Shown one piece after another: positions 1-11,753 of a DNA stretch of 64,000 bases. This DNA comes from Symbiodinium natans (Eukaryota > Sar > Dinophyceae > Suessiales > Symbiodiniaceae): NCBI GenBank assembly GCA_905221605.1, contig CAJNDS010002853.1:150652-214651 (forward strand), written 5' to 3'. The position numbers and the translations under genes are program-made. Below the pieces are notes generated by a model that searched no databases, was not told where the DNA came from, and saw only the letters and a program-made list of their open reading frames with translations. The first letter of the stretch is position 1, and each line of letters begins with the position of its first letter.

Positions 1-270
1 CAAGCACACCTACGCCTCCAGGCTGTCCCAGAGGGGGCCGCTACCTACGTGTAGGGTCCCAAGCAAAGCCAGACCTTTAGCTACGGACTCCCACCCCTTC
101 TACGGCGTCCCTGGTGGCTTAACCACCTCGAGCAAAGCGGCCTTGAGCCAAAGGGGCTACGGAGACCAGCCCAGGGCTTCCCATGGTGGTCAGCCAGTGG
201 GGCAGCCGCGAGCCACAGCCAAGAGCAGCAGGCTTTCTGGAGGCTCCCAGAACGGAAGCCATAAAGTAGC
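1..270. repeat. Dispersed repeat fragment shared with 13.56-13.69 kb
   Basis: The first about 130 bases read almost the same as 13,562-13,690 in the same orientation (cacctacgcctccaggct..., ...tggtggcttaac). Bases about 140-260 carry a copy of the CCATGGTGGTCAGCCAGTGG motif that recurs near 4,785, 4,845 and 5,320, and inverted near 14,620 and 14,685. No gene seen. Confidence 0.7.
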
Positions 271-377
271 AACAGCTACCGATTTAGATAATACCGTCCA
301 GTGGTCCCACCATGCAATTTGGTGGGTGTCAGGGATTATTGCCAAGAGCCTTTCCAGTCAGGGCGTTGTGGCGGAGC

Positions 378-470
378 AATTTTTTTTTTTTGGACTGACG
401 CCTCTTTACTACATCAGTAGCGCAGTAGGCCGGTCTTGTTGGGCTCGACATAACAGGTGAAACGGAGCCA
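378..470. repeat. Poly-T plus 'ACTACATCAGTAG' dispersed repeat, copy 1
   Basis: A poly-T run is followed by about 70 bases that recur at 4,346-4,415 (same orientation) and at 15,075-15,137 (inverted), with few changes. It contains the palindromic-looking core ctactgatgtag/ctacatcagtag. This copy is not accompanied by the longer arm found at 4.3 and 15 kb. Confidence 0.7.
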
Positions 471-1065
471 AACTGTACAAGCCAGCGAGCGAAAAAGAAG
501 TCGTGACTACAAAGAAGCAACCGCTAGCGCAGAGGCCCTTATTGCAAGACAACTTATCGCAAGACCAGCGAGGTGAGACCAATGCAAACAAGAACCTACC
601 GGCACCAATCACTCAGCTGCCCGTCACCCAAAGCAATGCTGCGCCACGTCTGGTACAGACATTAAGCGAAAGTATGGCTAGGCCGTAAGGCAAGGAACCT
701 CCGTCACCTAAACTGCTCAACGCGTCCGTAGAGACAGTCCCCACACAAGCGCCAGGGCCGTAGCAATAGCACTCAGGACTCTTTTTCGGGTTGGCAAGGA
801 AGTTGCAAGCACACTGAAAACAGGCACAATGCACACAGAGCGCCAGAAGAGGCGCCCCCTCCCCCCCCGGCGAGCGGGGGCTGGCAAGGGGCTGGTGTGG
901 CTGCACGGGGCTGCCGTCGGCGCTGTGTGAATCCGGGCGTCCTCACATAGCTATTAGGGGAATACCCTATTTGGAGGCTCCTTGTGTTTGCGCCGAAAGT
1001 TTTGAGGCTCGACCTCATGGCCATAGGGCGGGCCTGAAGCGCTGCTTGCAAGAGGCCAAATTCTT

Positions 1066-1297
1066 ACAGCCCCGCGCAGCGGCCGATTTTTGAGACGGCA
1101 CAAGAGCCCCAAAGGCTGCTGGCTGGCACTTGGCGCATGTGCTTCCCAGGTACCGGGAGCCTATCGGCTTGGCATGCTTAGCCTGGTGCAGTTTAAGGCC
1201 CCGAAGGCTGCTTAACGGTCTGCAGCCAACCGCGCGTCAAGTGTGAGAGTCAAGGGGCCTTAAAACTCGGAGCCCCGCGCAGCGGCCGATTTTTTTT
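1066..1297. repeat. Short direct repeat ending in poly-T
   Basis: The string agccccgcgcagcggccga followed by a T run occurs at about 1,068 and again at about 1,271, same orientation. The intervening 180 bases show no gene. Function unknown. Confidence 0.6.
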
Positions 1298-1369
1298 GTG
1301 GAGAGCACTTCAAGCAAGTTTACCCCGTGACTACACCTGATGCGGGACCCACAGCAAAGTGCTAGGCCT

Positions 1370-1930
1370 ATTCACTTCTGGAAGGTTGAAGCAGCAGTTC
1401 TTCACATCCCTTCTGGGCCTGCTGGCGAAGGCTCCGGCAGCCGTTTGCGGGGCCTAATCACTTCTGGGCCTTCTGGAGAAGTTTTAGGCAGCAGTTTGAG
1501 AGGTCTACTCACTGCTGGGCCTTCCGGAGAAGTTTTAGGCAGCCGTTTGAGAGGCCTAATCACTGCTGAGCCTTCCAGGGAAGGTTGAGGCAGCAGTTTG
1601 AAAAGCCTAATCACTTCTGGGCCTTCAGGCAACTGTTGGGACAGCAGTTTGAGAGGCCTAATCATTTCTGGGCCTTCAGAAGATGTTTGAGGCATCAGTT
1701 TGAGAGGTCTACCCACTGCTGGGCCTTTAGGAAAATTTTTAGGCAGCAGTTGGAGAGGCCGACCCACTGCTGGGCCTTCCGGAGAAGTTTCAGGCAGCAG
1801 TTTGAGAGGCCTAATCACTTCTGAGCCTTCCGGGAGGGTTTAGGCAACAGTTTGATAGGCCAAAGCACTTCTGGGCCTTCCGGAGGCGCCTAATCATTCT
1901 GGGCCTTCTGGAGAAGACCTAGGCATCAGT
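1370..1930. repeat. 51-bp tandem repeat array, about 10 copies
   Basis: The unit reads roughly ggcctaatcacttctgggcc...ggcagcagtttgaga. Unit starts at about 1,455, 1,506 and 1,557 give a 51-bp period, i.e. 17 codons. On the minus strand the array is open for 138 codons (1,402-1,818) as a 17-residue repeat of the type xxRPLKLLPxTSPEGPx. Divergence between units is moderate. Whether it is translated is unknown; openness is expected from any stop-free unit whose length divides by three. Confidence 0.85.
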
Positions 1931-2735
1931 TTGAGAAGCTTACTCCCTTATCGCAGAAGCCGTAACGAGCAAGGTGTGTCCATCGTGCTGCGCAAGATAG
2001 ACCAACAGATGTCCGTTGTATCCGGCACTCTAAGGGGGTGGCGCTGTCCATGAGCCATGGCGTTTGTTGACAGGGCCGCGCCGGATTACAGGCCGATTAC
2101 AGCGATGACGTGCTTGTGGCAAGGAGTGCCCCCGCCAGGCACCCCTCCAGCATGAACAGGCTTGTTCCTGCCGGTTGTTCCAGGCACTTTTCCAGCAGAA
2201 GCCAGACGATGCCTCCGCCCTACGCTGCGACTAACACTGTCACAAGGGTGAGGGGCAGACCAGAAACCCAAGCAGCAAACCAAACCCTAAATGCAGACTC
2301 CTGCACACCCGCGGCTGCCACCACGCACAGAGCTGCACACAGCCGAGCCCGCCAGGCTGATCAACAAGACGCCTTCGCGGAGCCCCGCAGCGCTAGGTGC
2401 ATAATAGGCAAGTGGATGCAAGGGAGCATTTTGAGGAAAGGGAATGCTACTAAAGGACAGTTTAACACTACACCCAGCACGCTTGCACCGACTGGCCAGA
2501 CCGTTCGGTTGTTAATCGCCTTTGGTTTGGGGAGCGGCCAGCAGACCTCAACAGTGCGATCCTGAGCCCTCCTACACCCAAAACGCAGGACAACGTGTAG
2601 AGTTGCGTCTCACACAGCCGCATGAATTGCGACTCACACAGACGCATGAGGTTTGCGCAGTGAGTGCAAAACGGCAGAATTAAGGCTGCGCCCCAACCCG
2701 CCTGGCACGCTAGGGGAAAGTGCCCGACAGGACCT
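1931..2735. other. No gene seen
   Basis: About 800 bases between the two tandem arrays. I see only short chance ORFs and no repeat copy that I can match elsewhere in the window. Confidence 0.5.
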
Positions 2736-3330
2736 GGGCATGGACCTGGGCACCTCGAGCCTGTGCACCTTGAGCCTGTGCATGTGCGGGCACCTGCAAA
2801 CACGCCTGACCAGGAAGGGCCTGCGCAGCTTGAACCTGTACATTTGCGGACACTTGCAAGCACGCCTGACCCGGAAGGGCCTGAGTGTGTTGGCACCTGC
2901 GAGCACGCCTGACCCGGAAGGGCCTGTGCACCTTGAGCCTGTGCCTTTGCTGGCACCTGTAAGCACGCCTGACCCGGAAGGGCCTGTGCACCTTGAGCCT
3001 GCGCATGTGCGGGCACCTGCAAGCACGCCTGACCCGGAAGGGCCTGTGCACCTTGAGCCTGTGCATTTGCAGGCACCTGCAAGCACGCCTGACCCGGAGG
3101 GGCCTGTGCACCTTGAGCCTGCGCGGGCACCTGCAAGCACGCCTGACCCGGAAGGGTCTGTGCACCTTGAGCCTGTGCTTTTGCTGGCACCTGCAAGCAC
3201 GCCTGACCCGGAGGGGCCTGTGCACCTTGAGCCTGTGCATGTGCAGGCACCTACAGCCACGACTGCCCCGGACGGGCCTGTGCACCTCGAGCCTGTGCAT
3301 GTGCGGGCACCTGGTGGCAAGGCTCGTACT
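2736..3330. repeat. 60-bp tandem repeat array, about 10 copies
   Basis: The unit is about gcacctgcaagcacgcctga cccggaagggcctgtgcacct... with a 60-bp period; one unit near 3,121 is 12 bases short, which keeps the frame. The plus strand is open for 227 codons (2,653-3,336) as a 20-residue repeat with the core PASTPDPEGPVHLEPVH. All three minus frames are also open for long stretches, so openness alone does not prove coding. Central units are nearly identical, so expansion looks recent. Confidence 0.9.
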
Positions 3331-4003
3331 AGCTAGGGGGCGTGGCAATTGCACTAAGCGCACTCCACTGTTGCAAAGAGTTGATACGCTGCACGGGTGG
3401 GAGAGGCAGGCTTGCTGCTGGGTGTAGGGCAGTTATTCGCGTCAACAGGCAAAGGGCTGGTGTAAGCCACACAGTGAGCAGCACAGCCCTCACGCATGCA
3501 GTGGCTGGTATAGCCACACAGCAAGCAGCACAGCCACCGCACGCGAACTGGATGCATCAAAGGCCTAACCTTTGCTGCGTTCTCGCTCTTACTAGCAGAC
3601 AAAGGCCAGCGCAATGCGCAAAGCACTTCCTTGGCGTTCTCGCTCTTACTAACCAAGGGAAGCGCACAAACAAACAAACACCCACCTTCCCCGTCCACGA
3701 CGGCAAATCAACACCAGTCTGCGCATGTGCGGGTACCTGGCGGCAAGGCTCGTACTAGCTAGGGGGCGTGGCACTTGTACTAAGCGCACTCCACTGCTGC
3801 AAAGAGTTGATACGCTGCACGGGTGGGAGAGGCAAGCTTGCTGCTGGGTGTAGGGCAGTTATTCAAAGGCCTAACCTTTGCTGCGTTCTCGCTCTTACTA
3901 GCAGACAAAGGCCAGCGCAATGCACAAAGCACTTCCTTGGCGTTCTCGCTCTTACTAACCAAGGGAAGCGCACAAACAAACATCACCCACCTTCCCCGTC
4001 CAC
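3305..4003. repeat. Direct duplication, about 395 and 280 bp
   Basis: The segment starting gtgcgggcacctggtggcaa at 3,300 recurs at about 3,727. The two copies match through 'actagctagggggcgtggca', 'gcactccactg.tgcaaaga' and 'ctttgctgcgttctcgctct', ending near 3,700 and 4,003. The second copy lacks about 125 bases that lie at about 3,440-3,565 in the first. Either an insertion in copy 1 or a deletion in copy 2. No gene. Confidence 0.8.
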
Positions 4004-4345
4004 AACAGCAAAATCAACACAAGCAACATTTAGCGCCCTCGGCCGGGTGGGCCTGACGAGTGCAGTTTGGGCCAGTCGAGAATGATGCACGGCGTTCAAA
4101 AGATAAACATTGATCTCAAACTGCGGCAAAAACATGCTCCTATCTTCACATGCACCGCAAAGTTAAAAGGTTTGGTAAAACTAATTCGCACTTGCAACAG
4201 AGTGCAGATACCTTACGCCGAAGCTATCCGTACTGCACAATGTACAAGAGACACCAAAAATGAGTTAAACGGAAGGGAGCAGGCGCTCCCAACGTTTAAG
4301 AAATTAAAGGTGGAAGAGAACGGGCGTTCTTATTTTTTTTTCCTT

Positions 4346-4870
4346 CTGGTGCCTCTTTACTACATCAGTAGCACAGTAGGCCGGTCTTGTTGGGCTCGAC
4401 GAAAAGGGTGAAACAGAGTCAGCGCACACAACCCACCAGACACAACACGAAACCACCAAAGAACAGACACCGAAGAAACAAAGCGAGCAATCGCGCTAAA
4501 CTACTAGATACCCCACGGACTCAGTACTCGAGGTCGTCAATGAAGTCCCGGTTCACAAGGAAGCACGGAGCTTGTGGGGGAATCGCAAATTGCGACATTG
4601 CCAGATTCTCAAAACCACCATCATGTAGCCATTGGTGCGACAGCGGTTATTCAAACCGAGGTCATCAGAAGAGGTTCGGATCACGTACTCGTTGTCAAGA
4701 ACAGACAACCGACACTCAATGGCGAAAGGATGTTGCAAGTCAGACTCCCTAGGGGGGATGAAAGATGTGCAAATGCCCCATGGTGGTCAGCCAGTGGGGA
4801 CTTAACAGCAAGAACAAACAAGGCAAGACCGGCCCAGGGCACTCCATGGTGGTCAGCCAATGGAGTAGCT
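4346..4870 (+). repeat. Left arm of a large inverted repeat
   Basis: Reading rightwards this matches the reverse complement of 14,594-15,137. Shared blocks include the 'ctttactacatcagtagc' block, 'aatcgcaaattgcgacattg', 'ccgaggtcatca', and the doubled CCATGGTGGTCAGCCA motif. The arms are roughly 520-545 bp and perhaps 75-85% identical by eye. They enclose about 9.7 kb holding the minus-strand ORF remnants. They may be terminal or subterminal inverted repeats of a decayed transposon, or two unrelated insertions of one repeat in opposite orientation. Confidence 0.7.
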
Positions 4871-5125
4871 CCGAGCACAGAGTTCACCAGTGAACCTGGC
4901 GCACAAGTGCCCACCCTCGAAGGTGCCCGCGCACGGCCGGAGGGGGGGACGAGAGTAGCATCAGCTACCGATTACCTGGCGCACAAGGGCCCACCCTCAG
5001 AGGTGCCCGTGCACGGTCAGAGAGGGGCCGAGAGTAGCAGCAGCTACCGATTCATCGGGGAAAGTCCACGGACGCCACATTAGCACTGGCCTGCGCATCG
5101 GCACGCGTCAGGTCCCTTCACCCAA

Positions 5126-6400
5126 ACCCGCGAGGTACGCCGGTAAGGAGACTGGAGGGCTCACATCACCGTCAATCAGCCACCAATGCGAATACATTCA
5201 GCACCTGCCAAGGCTGTTCACGCGATGGTTTACAGTTTCGCCATCACAGATGGAGCAAAGTCGTGCCTCAGCACGGAACCTTGTAAGTGTCAACCTGTGT
5301 GTGCGGAAGTATGAAGTTGCCCCATGGTGGTCAGCCAGTGGGGACTTAACGGCGAGAACAAAGGGGGAGGACCAGCCCAGAGTACTCCATGGTGGTCAGC
5401 CAGTCCTCTCCGAGCACAAGCGCAACATTCTGTTGACTCACAAGAGCTCGTCCGCCGGCCAAAGCAGGCTGGACTGCTTCGTTCCAATCAGAGCCATCAG
5501 GTAAACCCAAGCAGGCGGGGACCCCACCTGCCCCGCAGGAAGCGGGAGAGTCCCCCAGTCGAAACTTCGCACTCAAGGCCAAGCAACTATTTCCTTGGCC
5601 GGTGAGGGTTGAGGGTTCAATACCCAGAATCAGTTCGTCCAAGCCCAAACCGACAGACGTCGGTGAGGAGATGCGAGGGCTCGCATCACGTTGGACGGCC
5701 AACAGGAGCGGTAGAACTTCCATTGTATACACTGCCTTGGTCCAGTCAGCATCGTCAGGCAACATCCAGGCAGGCGGTGAGCCTGCTTGTCCCGCCACAG
5801 GCCATGCGCAGGCAGTGACGGTCTTTTTGAAGGCCAGGTTGCTCCACAGGTGCTCACTGGCTCCTTGCAAGGATATTCTCTACGTAGAAGTGCCCAATAC
5901 CTGGGAGAAGCAGCACCACCGCATTGGCCTCTCCAGAGTCGTTATTTGGCCGAGATACCACAAAGGGGAGGGTCGCATTGCCATGACTCACTGTGATCCA
6001 AGTGTCGTCTCGTCCCACGATAGCGATGGGGCAACAAGTGTGGGCGACAGCTGGGTCTCAAAGCCGAGGGGTTCTTGCAGTGCCATAGCACAAAAACGGC
6101 CACCTACCCGGTCAAAGAGGGGCAGAGGAGAGGAAGACTGGGCAGCCTTACCAGAGAGCCATCCCTAGAGGGGGCAGAGGAAAGGACGATTGGCCGTCCA
6201 CGAAAGAAAGCCCCCGTTCCCACAGGCACACCGCGGGGCCGACCCAGAAGGGTGTTCACAGCTGCAAGCTGTGAGCACACAGAAGACAAGCACGGTCCAA
6301 TCCGTGACATAGGCCACGAGAGGGTTGCCAAACCAAGAATATCCCGAGGTAGTCTTGCGGCATGTATCGGCGAGGAGATGTGAGGGCTCACATCACGCTA
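5126..6400. repeat. Mosaic of dispersed repeat pieces, no gene
   Basis: A motif of the form cgaggtacg-cggyaaggaga followed by ggcTCACATCACg occurs at about 5,130-5,170, and its second half at 5,661-5,690 and 6,368-6,397. A full copy lies at 13,740-13,780. Another CCATGGTGGTCAGCCAGTGG pair sits at 5,320-5,405. ORFs here are short and repeat-derived. I see no recognisable gene between 4,900 and 6,470. Confidence 0.6.
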
Positions 6401-6475
6401 GGCAGCATGCTATGGAGGGACTCAAAGGCGCGTTCGCGTGGCGTGAGTAGGAGCCCTCAGATGACAATTTGCTGT

Positions 6476-8745
6476 CTATTGCCAGGGGCCATCCCAGTCC
6501 GGGCGCCGGGAGCGATGGCCATCTGAGGTGGTATGGGAACGCGTACGGCTGGGCATGGCCTGCATTGGAGGCAGCTCTTGCTCATCAACCCCCCACTCAG
6601 GGATGCCGTCCGGAATGGGGATACCTTTGTATCTTGTCATTGAGGTCTGTGCCGCGAGCCACATCACCCGGACAGCTTCCTGGATTTGCCAGTACTGCAC
6701 AACACCTTCGTCCTTATACTGAAAGGGGAAGGATGTAACTGCCGCACGTAGGGCCGAAGGATCCGGGTCCTTGGAGGTGCCATGGCAGTACATCTTAAAC
6801 CAGAAGCTGTTGCGTCGCTGCTTGGTTGGATGCTTAGCTCGCATGAGCCCCTTAATGGCAGCCCAGTGAGCAGTGGCTGCATCATACCACTCATTTCGGG
6901 GACGTTTTGGCCCATGCTTGGTGGGTGTGGTGCTGATCCCTTTCCAATGCGCTTCGAAGATGACTGGCAGTCGGAAAGGGGCTGAGACATCCACTTCTCG
7001 CAAAGCTGCAAGGTCAGTGGTTCGCAGCTCCGAGAAGCGCCAATCATTCACCTGTGCCTCGGGTTCGTCCTCCGCCTCCGACATGTCATCCATCGGGAGG
7101 GAGAGCCTTCGTTGGTTTCGGAAGAGATGCTGACGACCGCCGGCGAGGCTGCCGCAGTGTTCACTTCCACCGGCGCAGCCATAGGCGAGGAAAGCAAGCA
7201 CTCTAGGGGCAACACTCGCCGCAGAAAAACAGCCATTCTGTGAGAGGTGTCTGGCCATTCCAAGTTATAAACTGACCAAAAGTGTTCAATGTTTTGGTTG
7301 GCCACCGAGGCCGCAAGGGCAAGCCGGATGGCGTCAAGGAAATGGGCAGGGGGGTGATCCGGCCTAAATTCTTGATAGTGCCTTTGCCCAAGTGTCTCTG
7401 TGCCCTGCAGCGTGATGCCTAGGAACGTATTCAGGTTGGGCTGGGCAAGCCTGGCCTTTTCCACGTCCGTGTGCTGAGCAGCTGCGGCCCATGCCTGCAG
7501 GGCTTCTTGGGAGGCTTGGCCAGTGACTTGTGGCAGTCCACTGTGCGCGTCCATCACATATTTGGTAGTAGGGCACTTGGGACACCGATAAGCGCGGCCA
7601 GCTAAGAAGGCCACCATGGCTGCGGGCGGCACATTGATCTGCAGGTCAGTAATTTTATTGTCAGATTCAGGAAAACCGAGAACAATGGGCAGCCCGGCCG
7701 TTCGCTCCAGGGGACCTTTTTGGTGGGATTCGAATGCGAGCAGAAGTGCACCCAGCCAATAATCTGGGTCAGCGTAGCTGAGCATTGCAGGAAAACTGGC
7801 ATTGATGACACTCGGCAAGTCCGACACCGTAGAGAAAAGATCCGCGATGTACTGCGCAGTGGTAAGAAAGCCATACCCCACTAGGGACTCCGAAAGCCTT
7901 GCTTTGTCCAGCTGCGGAGCCGGGCATTCCAACATTTCAGCAAGGTCGAAATGCTGCAATGCGCCCGACAGTCTAAGACACTGCGTGATGATAGGGTCAT
8001 ATACCTTCAAATACGCCGCCGGAAACGTTTCAGGCAGATGCAGTAGCGTGTCCGCAATTCCGATCAGCATCTCCGCGTTTTGCAGCTGGTTCGGTATGCC
8101 ATTCAAAAACATCTCATAGGCCTTATATGCCCGAAGCTGCTGGCAGTGTGTTGTGAGGTGTTGCGAGTCACGCAGGCTCATGTAGGGCCGAGGTTTGACA
8201 TTCTTACCAAAGTGATGGCCCGCTGCAAGTGCTCGCCACATGAGATCACAGACAGAGCCTGTGTTGCTTTGCATGATGGGTGCACAGGCTGGGGCGCTGG
8301 GGTCGCGGGTGCCGCTGGGCTCGCTAGGCCCTCGAGGCTTGGCTTTTGGTGGTTCCAGATGCTGAGAGCCATCTTCGTCCAAAACGAGAGGCCGACTTTC
8401 CTTGCGAGCTTGGACAGCGGGCACAGGCCTGGCGGGGATGGGCGTCGGGCCATGGGGAGGCATAGGGAGATACGATTTTGGTTCCGTCAAGCCAAGTGAG
8501 TCCGTGGGAGACTTAGCGCAAGGGGGCTGTGATGCCTCAACCGTCCCACTCCCCTCCGGAAGTGTTGCGTGCATGGGCCGTGTCCGGGGGCTGGGTGGAC
8601 GTCGTACGCCAGGCGGTGGGTCCCTAATGTTGCCTCCACTACGGGGTGGACACGAGGCGGCGCTACTCCCTCCGATCCTGTGGGCAACTTCACTAGTGGG
8701 AGTCGTCGCCCAAGCATCCGGAGCACTAGGACACGCGGCCGGCAC
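6476..8745 (-). pseudogene. Unrecognised protein of a repetitive element, downstream part, frameshifted
   Basis: Two overlapping minus-strand frames join into one product: 8,745-7,048 (565 codons) and 7,258-6,476. The switch lies near 7,090, where the first frame reaches ETNEGSPSRW and the second continues as MDDMSEAEDEPEAQVNDWRF. The first about 130 residues are Pro/Ser-rich linker. The rest is helical-looking, with a CxxC pair in YRCPKCPTTKY and the conserved-looking stretch SLVGYGFLTTAQYIADLFS. I recognise no transposase, polymerase or integrase motif and assign no function. A piece of this protein recurs degraded at 35.8-36.0 kb, which indicates a multicopy element. It lies just downstream of another decayed frame on the same strand; the two may be one gene. 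Confidence 0.5.
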
Positions 8746-8777
8746 AACCGCAGGATTTGTCGTTGCAAGCTCCTTCC

Positions 8778-11753
8778 TCAGTGGTCCTCTCTCCCGCGTT
8801 GGGGTGCCGTTCGTGAAACGTCCCGTTTAGCTGCCGGAGGTGGGCTGACAGCTGCCGCAATGGAGCCCCCCGCGGTCCGAGGCTTGAGCCATGGTGTACC
8901 CCACCGCTCACCATGGCGCGCGTTGGCGACAGCCTCGCTTTGGGCTGGTGACTGCAGCGGCGTAAGCACCTCGACTGCAGTAGCAGCTACCACGTCGGGA
9001 CTGCGACTACTCGCGGGCACAGGGCTGTTTCCCGGAGAGTCCACATCAATCGCAGTTTCGGAGGCAGCCCTACCCGTACGAACAGGTAGGAGGTGAAGAC
9101 CGCGGGGGGCTCTCATTATGCCGGCCTTGTGTTCGAAAGCCGGGTCAGCACGTTGAGCAGATCCCCGTTTGGGCGGCGTCCTAGTGTTGGTATCCCCTAG
9201 CAAGCAGGTGAGGTACTGGGCGACCCCATCTCCTTCCCTTACCGGCTGGAAGGGGACGCAATACACAGCATTGGGCAAGGGCTCCAGGACGAAGCCGCGC
9301 TTTTGCAGACTAGCAATGGTGCCCGAGTAGGAGTTGGAAGTGAAAGAGGGGCTCCCCCATCCTTCTTGCTTAAGTGTGCGGTAAAGAACTTCCCGCTTAT
9401 CTCCCCAGGTGGCCTTCAAGGCCCACGTTTGATGCAGGGGTGGGGCTTCAAAGAGGTCCAGCCCTACTTTGCGTTCCGCAGGCAGCACGATGCTGGCTAC
9501 TGTCCGTTCTCGGAAGGCTTGCTTGTGTAATGCCTTTGCAACGCCAGGGCCATCCATGCTCCACAAGCTGGCTTGTGTGCGCACATATTCCGCGCATTCA
9601 ATCAGGCCTCCGGTTGCGCAGGCCGCCATTTGGAAGCATGCACCTATACCATCAGAGTAGTGCGGTGCCACGAAAACCAAAGCCCCAAGTCCTCTCGTGA
9701 AGGAGGAGGTGGCTCGGGCAAACCCTGCCTCGCTACTAAACAGGAATCCAGAAGCCCGACAAGTCACAAAGACACCTATCCCAAATGTGGGGCCAGTGGA
9801 GCAAGCCGTGGTGATAGCGCCGAAGAAGCGTTTAAGGGACCCTATGTGATTCATGAGGAAGGTCCGAAACGTCACAAGGCTCCAAGTGGTGGGCGCGCCA
9901 GTCAGCGGGAAATCTTGCGCGGTTTGGCAGGCTTCAAGTAGGCTCATATCGTCATCGCCCAGTGGGTCTGCGGGGAGACTCGACTGCAGCATAAACTTCA
10001 TTTGAGTAACAATCCTGGCATACTGAGAGACCATCCCGATAGGGGAGTCAGGATAAACCTGGTGCCCAAAAGTGAGCACAATGTCCGCCAGGACCATGCT
10101 GAGGTCGTAGCTTCTGCCTAGTTTGGTTTGGGTCTCATCCTGATCTGGCACCCGTACCCATCGGCACGTTTCCATCCACCTGCCTGCAAAGCTACGCAGT
10201 GGCCGCCCGAGCAGGTGCTGCATCGTGGGACCTGGTGGCATTAGTAGCCGAGGGACCCCGCCTGTCAGATCGAAGCGGCACGCCTCCGAGTACCGACATG
10301 CGTATAGAATGGCAGCAATCTCAGGTGGGAGGCGCATGGATGAGCAGAGCGAGAGGTTGATGGCCGGTCCGACAATGGCCTTCAGCCCGGCGGCCTGCAT
10401 GACTGTCTCGGCTTGCTTCGGTTTGACGATGCTCATACAGAGAATCGAATCCAGCATCGAGACGGCTGAGAACAACACTTCTGACGCTCCAGAGGAACGG
10501 TGGGGATTGCCCCAAGAGGGCATCTCGCCTTGCCCCTTTTTCCACGGGACGGAACTTTGGGCCACTTGCTGCAAAAGGGCCGCAGGCAAGGTGGCTGGCG
10601 TGTGGAGGTCGGCAGGGACCGCATTGAGACCACAAGTCTTTTGCTCCAACAACTCCGTGACGAAGTGGTAATTGGGCCGCGATCCTCCAGCGGGCTGTCT
10701 GTGGTCGCCAATCATGACATCGAGTGCATGCTTGATGTGCGCCAAGACGGTGTTGGAGCCCGGTGTACCCAATTGCTGGGCTTCATCTCGGAGGAGCAAC
10801 TCAACGTCCTTTAGACGGTTAGTGAGCTGCGAGTAGGGAAAGCTAAGCCTTGCCACAATCGTACCATGCGTCGTGGCCACGAGTAGCCCCCGGTACAAAT
10901 CGTGCACATCAAAGGGGAGCTTATGTGTGTCCTTCTCCTTGTTGCCCGGTATGCGAACGATGCGGCTGCGAACAAATTCATTGCTAGCATTCGTGAGCCT
11001 ATCAACCGCCTCGACATAGGCCCGAACCGATTCATTACCATGAGCGGTGTACAGGGTGAGCCGGTTCGTCAGGCACGCAAGAAGTACTCCTAGGCGCCCC
11101 CGTTATGAATACAGAGGTACGGTTAGCGGCCAGGCCGTACGAGCACGCTCCCAGCAGCGCTGCCAGGTGTCCATCCGCCCCCCAAAAGGTATCACAGAGG
11201 CACGTAAGGAAGGCGGGACCAACCGCGAGCGCATGCCACAGCGCAGGAGTCCGGGCGTCCTCCTGGCCGGGCAGCGGAGAGTCAGGCAGTGTGGCTAACA
11301 CGCCACTCAGCAGCGTCGGCGTCCATTCTTTGCGATATGTTTGTTCCTCCGCAAGCCAAAGGTTAAGGAAGTTTTGCAAGTGTTGGAAGCCCCCGGACCC
11401 GCAGTAGGCGATGCCTGCGCAGCTTGCGTTGCGTGCTTGCCTCTGAAGACTTGGCAGACCTCCGGGTGGATGAGCTGTGCCCATGCGTCGTGCCAGTTCC
11501 CTCTCACCACCCGATAACGAGGACTAGCACGATCCGTGAGAAAGCCCGGCAACCAATGTGGCTGCCGGATGGCATCAAGAGGCGAGTCTTCTAGCGGAAC
11601 GCCCAAAGTAACATGTTGCCGTTCCCTAGGCATGTGTAACAGGGCATCCCAAAGCGGGGTAGAGGCACCTCCGGGCAGAACTTCAAGCTGGCTAACTCTC
11701 GGCAATGAGGGTCGTTGCGCGAATTGGTTGTGCTGTTCATCAGTGAGAACGGG
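8778..11753 (-). pseudogene. Unrecognised large protein of the same element, upstream part, two frameshifts
   Basis: The main frame runs 10,907-8,778 (709 codons) and stays open upstream to about 11,100 (…RAYVEAVDRLTNASNEFV…). It must then switch near 11,100 to the frame of 11,484-11,035, and again near 11,410 to the frame of 11,705-11,307, which is open to about 11,753. The switches are supported because the good-looking protein passes from one frame to the next. No ATG is obvious at the 5' end. The C-terminal 150 residues are Ser/Pro/Ala-rich. No known domain is recognised; a structural or replication protein of an undescribed element is possible. The next frame begins 33 bases downstream (8,745). 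Frameshifts suggest decay, though short introns are not excluded. Confidence 0.5.

Noticed and set aside
1370-3330. CRISPR array
   Set aside because: Repeats are contiguous tandem units without unique spacers, in eukaryotic DNA.
2468-3363. Minus-strand ORFs of 217-260 codons over the 60-bp array
   Set aside because: All three minus frames are open because the unit lacks stops; cannot be told from repeat artefact.
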